From Silene conica (lineage: Eukaryota; Streptophyta; Magnoliopsida; Caryophyllales; Caryophyllaceae): 64,000 nt of DNA. The notes beneath the pieces were generated by a model. That model worked only from the letters and a program-made list of their open reading frames with translations, did no database searches and was not told the DNA's origin. The translations under genes and the position numbers were made by a program. Positions 55,893 through 64,000 of the stretch are shown piece by piece. The stretch is from positions 48,254,079-48,318,078 of the forward strand of contig CM055313.2 of assembly GCA_029255685.2 (NCBI GenBank). Reading direction: 5' to 3'. Position 1 is the stretch's first letter. Every line of letters starts with the position of its first letter.

Positions 55893-58881
55893 AAATGTAT
55901 ATGAATGTTTGAAAAGTTTTATAGGTGTGATGAATTCGTTCTCATTTTCATTTAAAATGATCATCTTATAATGAACTAATATTCATTTTGATTGAATATT
56001 TTTCTATTAGAGGTGTATTTCTCGTTTTTAATTAATCAACGCTTTGATTCTTTATATTGATCTTATCAATGTTATTTTACAATGAACGTTTCATGGTATT
56101 TGTCTAGTGATTTATAGAGATCACTCTGATTCATGTTCGACAAGTTATACAATTTATTTTAGGAATCAATAATTCGATTAAGAACCAAAGTAGCGACTTG
56201 GGTTGAAAACCAAGTCGCTAAAACCAAGTCGCTAATATCCAAAATAAAACCATTGTTTAGGATTCAAATCCTTGTCTTACAAGAAATAAATTGTTCTAGG
56301 AAATAAAATGCAAAATATGAAAGAAGACAATAATGAAAATTAGAGCCAAGCTCTTAAGTCTTCAATCAATTGGATGCTACCATAGTCGTCCATGTAAGGA
56401 ACTTCATGCTTCCTTCTCCTTGCCTTTGTCATTAGGAGGTGGCCCTTTAAAACAATTAAAAAGGGTACAACAATTTGTATCAATATACATAAGTTGACAA
56501 AATAACATGAATTTTGAACGAGAAGTATTACCTACGGCGGTTGCCTTTCCATTTTTGAGGTCGGTCAAGTATTTGGGGGCATTTACGCTTCCAATGTCCT
56601 AACCTCGTGCAATAATGTCACTTGTCTTCTTATTTTGAAGATGAGGTGGAAGCGCCTTTCGAAAAGGTCTTTTCTTTGGCCGGTTTGGGCTTGAACGTTT
56701 TCTTGCCCTTGCCTTTGAAGGCACTCCTTTTGAAATTGTCTTTCCCTTTCCTCTTGATGTTCAAGACATCCTTAGTGGAACTTTCATGAAGTCCCATGTC
56801 CCTCTCGGCTTGGACAAGCATCTTATGCAATTCATCCAATGTGGTCTCTTGATTTCGCATGTTGAAATTCACCCGGAATTAAACATACGATTTCACCTTA
56901 TTGAGAGAATGAAGAACTCGGTCAATGATGAGAGAGTCGGGAACATCAACTCCTTGCAATTTGAGAGTCTCCGCGAACTCAACTAATTTGAGTACATGAG
57001 AGCTTATTTTTTGTCCCTCCTTCAAGCAAATGTCGAAGAAGGCGGAAGCCGCCTCATATTGAATCACCCATGGAGTTTGTGAGAGCATCGTCGCAAGTTT
57101 GGTGTAAATCTCATATGATGTGCTTAACTTGATCATACTCCTTTGGAGATCCGGATCCATGGAGAAGATAAGCACATTTTTAAGAGCGGAGTTCGCTTTC
57201 ATGTAGGCTTCATAGGCCTCACGAGTTTGAACCGCGGAACGAGCGGTCGGAGCGGCTTCGGAGAGGTAACGAGTCTTATCGTCACCTTGAGTGGCCAAAA
57301 GTAATTGCGCATCCCAATCCTTAAAATTGGAACCATGCTTATCGAGTTTGCAACGATCCATAAAGGATCGAAGCCATGATACATTAGTGAGAGGTGGAGC
57401 GTTGGTTGCCATTGACAATGTTGAAAATTAAACTACAATAAAAGTGAAGGAATTAAATCAACATCATTTTTAAAACTCGTAATTAAATTTAATTTTAAAT
57501 TTAAACAAGTTAAGTTATTTACTTAATGATCTCTTACCCAATTAAGTAAACAATTCCGAGACCCAAATCCATACTAATCCGGGCACGGTGTAGCCGATTC
57601 AACCCTTATTGATATAATTTGGTGGATTAACTCTTTAATCGGTTCTACCTTAGAACTCTCGGTCGACAATTTTCTAAAAATTGTCTTTAGCTCGAACTTA
57701 TTGCAACTACGGTTACGAATACCTTAGTTGAGATCGACCAAATTTCAAGGTGTAATCTTATTACCCCACTTACCCAACGTAACAATTTTAGTACCCCAGT
57801 GTAGCCGAGCCTATATTCTTGTGAAAAAGGGATTCATGGGTCTATACTTTTTGGTAAGGCTAAGTCTCAATATTAATACGTAAGAGATCTAGTCAAAATA
57901 TTATCTATCTTTGTTTAAGTGAACTAAGTCGGTGAATTATCGATAAAATATTGACTAGGTCGACTAAATCGAATAAAAAGCATGACATGATATGACGATT
58001 TGGCTATGCATGCAAACATATAAAGCAAAACAAAAGCATAAAAAAAAACTTAAAGCATAAGAAAAACCTAGTATGGCCTTTCCTGGAAAAGAAAATAATA
58101 AAAGTACAAATTCGGAAACCAACTCCTTTGGTCCCTTGAACTTCACGGGGCACACATCCCAAGGAAAACACCGTCTTGGTCGGAACTCCTTTCTGAATGG
58201 CATCGTCTTCAAGGCTCACCGGAATTTACAAAAATTACAACTTTTCTAGTCTACTTTATATATTATGAAATAGAAAAGAATAAATAAAGTGAAACGAGAT
58301 CACATTAATTACATCCGAATCGATAACCCCTTACCTTACGAGAAATATCGATGAAAAACTAAGGCCATACTAAGTAAAATTACATAATCCAAATTACGTA
58401 AATAAAATCATGACAATCATAATTAAAATATGCAATGCTTATGAATATGAACTAACATGCAAACCTAAGCCAAAACGTCCTATTTAATATCATTTATATA
58501 TTTAGTTATCGTATACCTCGGTTTTTATGGAATTGCGTGCTTTAACGATTGAAAACACTAGGCATTATGTGAATCGGAATTCACTCTTAAGTTAATCATC
58601 CCAACTCATTTAGGTTTCAAAATTTAGTCTTACTCAAACTTTGAACATGACTTAACTTAATATTATAATATTGTTCGGTATTACTCGGTTTTACGGGAAA
58701 AATAATATAAAATTCAAAAAGATTCATAAAATTTCGAAAATTCAAAATTCAAATTTTGAATATGTTAGAATCTTTTTAAAATTTCAGAAACTTAAAAATA
58801 TTAGTACTTACACGGTTTTATTATTTATTTCGTAAATAATACGTAAAACGAGTATTTTGAGTCGGAAAATTAAATAATTAC
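55893..58881 (-). mobile_element. Second gag-only element, truncated
   Basis: Collinear with about 8764-11690 of the complete gag-only element: 3' part, gag, and the gag-proximal half of the leader. It has no LTR: the left end abuts an LTR fragment and the right end is cut by the LTR at 58882. Substitutions and indels relative to the first copy are frequent, so it is older. Confidence 0.85.
56535..57418 (-). pseudogene. gag: Decayed gag of the second gag-only element
   Basis: It starts MSMATNAPPLTNVSWLRSF and matches the gag at 9332-10240 through IIDRVLHSLNKVKSYV (179 codons). A stop replaces Gln at 56879, and the frame then goes on (FRVNFNMRNQETT) through the Lys-rich region to SSSK, where another stop occurs at about 56630. 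The zinc knuckle region beyond is further damaged by a stop and an indel. It also lacks four residues of the PPAP stretch near residue 55. Not functional. Confidence 0.9.
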
Positions 58882-59882
58882 TGTAACACCCCCATTTATT
58901 TAAGGGCCTGTACTAGGACTCCTCAGATAAATAAAGGTGTTACCATCTCGGTTTCCCGAGGCAGTAGATACAAGGAAAGATAAACTGTACTTAATTAAAA
59001 TTAAACTCATAACATATTGTTACAACTGTATCCGAAAGTCTTAACAAATAAAAGAAAGTACAACTCATGCTAAACTGACTAAGGTGATCTAGACTCTAGT
59101 CTGATCCGGATCCAAGCTCCTTCTCCCATAGCTCCCCCTTAGTCTCCGCCACCTGTCAAACTTCTCCCCAATAAATTGGTTCATCACAGGTGATCACGAA
59201 CACACAGGGTCAACCACGAGGTTGAGTAGGGAAAAAGAAATAAATATATACCAACAATATAATATACTCCGCACCGATCCATCGCCAAATAAACTCCGCA
59301 CCGATCCAACACCATATAAACTCCGCACCGATCCAACACCATATAAACTCCGCACCGATCGAACACCATATAAACTCCGCACCGATCCAACACCATATAA
59401 ACTACGCACCGTATCACAAGACCCAATATTTCCACATCGAAACGTATCACAGAATGATATAAATAACACAATATCATGATCACATGATATTATAATACAA
59501 CCATGGTAAAGGCCAAATAAGAACAGTTTACACAACATCATATACCAGTATTTTCCCCTACCAGAATTAGGAGGAAACGCAGATAAATCCGATGCTTGTT
59601 AGAAACGTTCCACGCGAAACTCGCTACCTAAACAGATATACGTAACGAATTAACAAACTTCCCGAACCCCTTAACGAACACACTTACTATAAATAACAAC
59701 CTTCCATAAGTGGAAGGTTTCCATTAATAGAAACTTTCCCAATATAGTAACTTTCCAAATATAGACACTCCCATGACTTAAATAATTCCCGACTCGCATA
59801 TTTAAATAATACGACCCGAAACCGTAAGAAAATAATAAAGCTCTAATAAAATAACAATAACACTAACGTTTAATAAAAAAAC

Positions 59883-59934
<52 letters not shown>

Positions 59935-61143
59935 TTGATAAAAGTACCCAAATCAAACACCAACACCTTAGTATACTAATAATACCATACTAATATTAAT
60001 GATAATAACATGAAGATTATGACCCACGCGATACAACCCATAACAGCCCCAAAATCACGACAAAACCAACCCTTAACAGCCCCCAAGCAGCCTCCGAAAA
60101 TAGACCCGTAATCGCCTGAACCACCAACGCACCACGGTGGCAACCACCTCTGCACCATGACGTACCCATCGACACAAAACCCAACCCTTGACTCAACAAC
60201 ACTAGCCTATGGTACCAGTACAAACACCCACATCAACAGACCTGTGAATTGCAACTCCGCTGTACTCGTGGTTTACGGTTTTATCCCTCAAAACGGTACC
60301 CAGTTTAGACTCAACCACAACAACCCCATACCATCGTGACAACCACCCTTCAACACCCCCGACTGTACACATCCAAACACCTTACTCGACCGTGACAACC
60401 ACAACCAGCAACTCATTCGAAACCACCCGCAAACCCCTACGTTCAGACTCTGTTCTGAAACACGACAACAGAACAGATTGACACCCGACTATATGACCCC
60501 CCCCCCCCCCCGACGGTCAACGGTGGCCGACGACGACCTCCTTATTGTCCCTACATGATTATTAGACATCATACAACATTATTACTCAAAGGAACAGAAC
60601 TATAAACATGTTATGCTAATAGAACTATTAAATCAAACGTAAGAGGAAACAGGGAAACACGAGGACTATGGTGAGCGTACCTACTTTCCTAGGTATTCGA
60701 GCAACCCTAAACCGCCTTAGACCCACCGTGTGACCCTCCTTATTACCCTCTGAAGCCACGACAACCAGTGTACGTGAGTGAGAGGCGTTCGTTTTTGTTG
60801 TACGTGAGTGAGAGGTGGTTGTTTTAGGTTAGGGTTAGGGTTTAGGAAAATTGTTAGGTTTAGAAGGTGGAGGGAGTTTTTGTGAGGTGTTTTTAGCAAT
60901 TGACGTTATGATGCAATGGGCTGCACTAAGGCACGCCCTTCGAGGCCCACTACCCTCAACTCCGTATTTAACTTAAACCCGTAAACACGATACCCATCTA
61001 ATTCTTAAACTCGACCATTACAACCACAAATAAAACATAACATTATCTATTCGGTAAGTTATTTATCGAATATAAACTTTCGAAAAATCATCAATACGTC
61101 CAATAATTAAAAGAAAAATTATAATAAAATTACAGGTATTACA
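58882..61143 (-). repeat. 3' LTR of a Gypsy element related to the solo LTR
   Basis: 2262 bp, from TGTAACACCCCC to GGTATTACA, sharing ends and blocks with the solo LTR at 16254-19238 but about 700 bp shorter. On the minus strand a purine tract (AAGGAGGGAAGAC) adjoins at 61144, so this is a 3' LTR. It interrupts the second gag-only element. It holds a 27-bp minisatellite, an AAT microsatellite (about 59885-59935), 15 consecutive C (60497-60511) and a TTAGGG-like run (about 60826-60845). Open frames inside it are produced by the repeats. Confidence 0.75.
59266..59412. repeat. 27-bp minisatellite
   Basis: Five units start at 59266, 59293, 59320, 59347 and 59374, plus a partial one at 59401. Each begins ACTCCGCACCGATCCAACAC and is 27 bp long. 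Because 27 is divisible by three, it yields long repetitive open frames on both strands that are not genes. Confidence 0.95.
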
Positions 61144-64000
61144 GTCTTCCCTCCTTAAAATGAACTTCGTCCCGAAGTTCGCCACCCCATGGTCAACAAC
61201 CTGGTCACTAGGCACGTAACGAACACAAAATGTGACCCCACATAATACCCATAACTAATAAAATTACTTTAAAACATGCAATGTTACATTCTACCCTCGT
61301 TAAGAAAACTTTGTCCCCAAAGTTCCATGTATTACCAAATTAAGGGATACTTCATGAATCACAATAACATGCATGACAGAAGTAAACAGGATTATCAATA
61401 TGAACAATCACCATATACCACTTAGCCATGTAAAACATCTAGACATATCATAAATCAAAGATTTTACAATCCTATCCCCCTTAAAAGATGGTTACGTCCC
61501 CGTAACCTCATGATACTAATCTCAGCTCATTAATTAATTCTACTCATTACTTTATCTCATGCCATCTTATTCCAAGTAACCAAGGTTCACACTCATCGTC
61601 GAATCTAAGACCAAAGACAAGGGGTGAGCGAACTGGCAGAATTAATCGCAGTTCAATACTTACATTTCGATATCGATTTCAACTCCGATTATAACTCAAC
61701 AACCAAGGTCACACGAGACCGTAAACACAGTATGGCCCAACGGCTCATCACCTCATAACTCAATGTCAGTAACAAAATTCTTCCCAATTCAATATCAACG
61801 TTATCACATATCTCATTAAAGAACTGATCAACACTTAGAGCGTAAAACTCCAAGATACTCACCCACGAGCCAAGGTCAAAGAATACGACAACTCGATAAA
61901 ATACTGAACTACAAGCTCAAACTCCAAACAAAACCAACCATGGCCTATGTTCTAAACACACGAGTAACTCAGTCTCATCAACTCAACCCGTCTTACAAAC
62001 AAAGGATTATTTTATCAATGGGAGATATTAACTATCAAAATAAAGGAACAATTACTAATTTCAACTCAAAAAAAGTACACATAAGAAACCTATAGCAATT
62101 GTCATGCAAACATATATTACCTCGAGCGATAACAAGAGTACAAGGATCGGTAGAAACCATGTTATGTAGTAAAGCAGAGTCAGGGTAGCTAACACTCACA
62201 TACCTTTGAAATTTTACCCCAATTTAATATGTTTACAACAATATAAACAATCAAGAAGCTCATAGTTCATACTCGACAAATTGAAATGTTTCATGCTCTT
62301 AGTTACATTATAGAAGTAAAATCATATTTTAGAAAGACACGGAGCAAAAATTAATTAACGTAATGAAACATGGAACATTGACATATTTCACCAGGTATAC
62401 ACATCTCATAGACTTACATGACCGTTTAACATGCTCAGATAGCAATAAGTTAACAAAATCACCTAGGTATATATCCGCCCACTCACATTTCATCATTTAT
62501 CATGAAACTATTACTATATACGACTTGCAAAATAAGGGTTTTATACAATGCACATCAATTAACATTCAAGCAGGATTTCATTGACACACAGCTACAGAAT
62601 AGTCATATTGCAACCAATCACCATAATTATCGAACATCAAACTTTATCCTGGTTTATCACTTCGAAAATATTTTGAAATGTTTGAAACGCTGAAAGGGTA
62701 ACTTGTGACAAATTAATAAACACGAATCAAGGAATATTTTACAAGTTATAGATCGAATCAAGACTACACGGGGTCATTCTGACTCTTCTTTACTAGGACA
62801 TTTTTCTTGTCGCTCTTGAATTATGAAAATTTTAACAATAAGAGTAAACGAATTCACAAGTCTAATACTTCATAATTCACATGTTAACCAATTAATAATT
62901 CCACATATCGTGATCAAATTCTTAATATAACAATATGTAAGTCACTATATTGTATAACAATACGCTTGAAAAAAAGTTATCAAAATTATATTCACAGGGA
63001 ACTAGACAGAGATAACCCTCACTAGACGAAACAACATCAACAAGATTCACATTGTTCAAATAATCACAATCTCAATTACGTATAACCATTAGATTGCTAT
63101 ATCATGTTAATAAGCTCACTAGTCACAGATTGCCATTTGGCAAGACTCTTCTTAGTTAAAAACGTCTTTGACATCACATACGAGCAACACATCATTAAAA
63201 TTAGACATATACTTGAAATGATTTTATATTAAACTTGACGAGATAAACAAGGTTTCGCTATCACATAGTGGTTTCATACTCATACCCAAAGCCTACCATT
63301 CATGTTACTAAAGCCATATCAGGATATCACGTGGTCACATCACATAATTCACATTTGATTAAACTTTTTGATACGAACTTACATACCTTACAACTTCACC
63401 AATTAAACGTTATGCAACAACTTACAAGAATCATAATTAAATAACAACTTAGCTAACGTGTGAGCAAACGTAATCCTTTAGTAAATATAAGGAATTAGTT
63501 AAACAGAGGAAAAGTATCGAATGCATACCTCAAGGAAATTATCTAATACAATATTTACAACTCAGACAATTTGAACAATAGCTTTACAGCATTTCAACAG
63601 AATTTTTAGGCATCTTGCAAAAATCACAATTGAATAACAGCTCGTTAAGATTTTACGTGGCGTAAAATTTTGAAAACATGAACGAACATTCTGAACAGTA
63701 GAGTTGAAACTACGCGCAAGCAATAACCAAGTTTTAAATGATTTCTGTTACAAGAGATAGGTCAAAACGGGACAATGCAATAACAGTCTGACTACTGTCG
63801 AATAAAAGAATTATTTCTCCCAAAGACATAACTTGTATCAAGATAAAACACTAGCATTGTAAACTCCACTCAGAAGGTTATCATATATAAAATTTTCATC
63901 CTTAATTATGAAACACGTATTAAGTGACAGCTCGGACAAACCAGGTAACATTCTAAAAATTCATTAAAATTTTGGTCCCTTTGCAACTACACATTACTAC
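61144..64000 (-). mobile_element. Non-coding internal region of the right-hand Gypsy element
   Basis: 2.9 kb of AT-rich DNA with no gag or pol motif in any frame. In an ordinary chromovirus, pol would end within about 70 bp of the LTR, as it does in the composite. This family therefore has either a long 3' non-coding region or no pol at all. Near the LTR there are three similar blocks (about 61144, 61290 and 61470) resembling the polypurine tract and adjoining sequence. The element continues beyond the window. Confidence 0.5.

Noticed and set aside
59184-59541. Repetitive open frames on both strands (RTDPTPYKL-like and GVYMVLDRC-like repeats)
   Set aside because: They are produced by the 27-bp minisatellite, whose length is a multiple of three. 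There is no start context or known domain, and they lie inside an LTR.

Overview
The window is plant nuclear DNA made almost entirely of nested transposable elements. It shows LTR retrotransposons primed by initiator tRNA-Met or a tRNA-Asp-type site, a plant L1-like LINE and a CACTA-type transposon end. No rRNA, tRNA, CRISPR array, operon or intact cellular gene was recognised. The sequence fits intergenic heterochromatin of an angiosperm, probably a eudicot. The species cannot be fixed from the sequence; a link to Caryophyllales is only a weak impression.

Layout from left to right. 1-1873 is the 3' end and 3' LTR of a Copia element. 1874-4017 is the 3' LTR fragment and non-coding 3' region of an Athila/Tat-like Gypsy element on the minus strand, followed by a chromovirus-like LTR fragment (4018-4474). 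4475-5602 and 13976-14257 are two halves of one decayed LINE, split by a complete 8.4-kb gag-only LTR element (5603-13975, target duplication AGATC). At 14258 an Athila-like 5' LTR begins. Its gag is broken first by a 3-kb solo LTR (16254-19238, duplication ATGAC) and then by a CACTA-type end (19555). The DNA behind that end is split by a 34.2-kb composite (20357-54554, duplication GTTGT).

The composite is one tandem structure of four LTRs and three internal domains of a Tekay/Del-type chromovirus, all on the minus strand. Its leftmost LTR carries a complete Copia element (22215-30766, duplication GGTGG). The two Copia LTRs are 996 bp each and look identical, and the element holds one long gag-pol frame, so it is the youngest insertion. 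To the right are possible exons of a disrupted gene (54560-54874), a Gypsy LTR fragment (55245-55892), a second decayed gag-only element (55893-58881), and a 3' LTR with non-coding internal DNA of another Gypsy family (58882-64000).

The order of insertion can be read directly: LINE, then Athila-like element, then CACTA-type element, then chromovirus composite, then Copia. The gag-only elements are related to the Copia family in gag, LTR and 3' leader, so Copia is a plausible helper in trans. All three chromovirus internal domains are defective and share at least one stop in integrase. The most unusual signals are in the non-coding parts: an array of hairpins with a constant core and variable but complementary arms in every chromovirus LTR, and 12-bp palindromes repeated about every 21 bp in two unrelated families.
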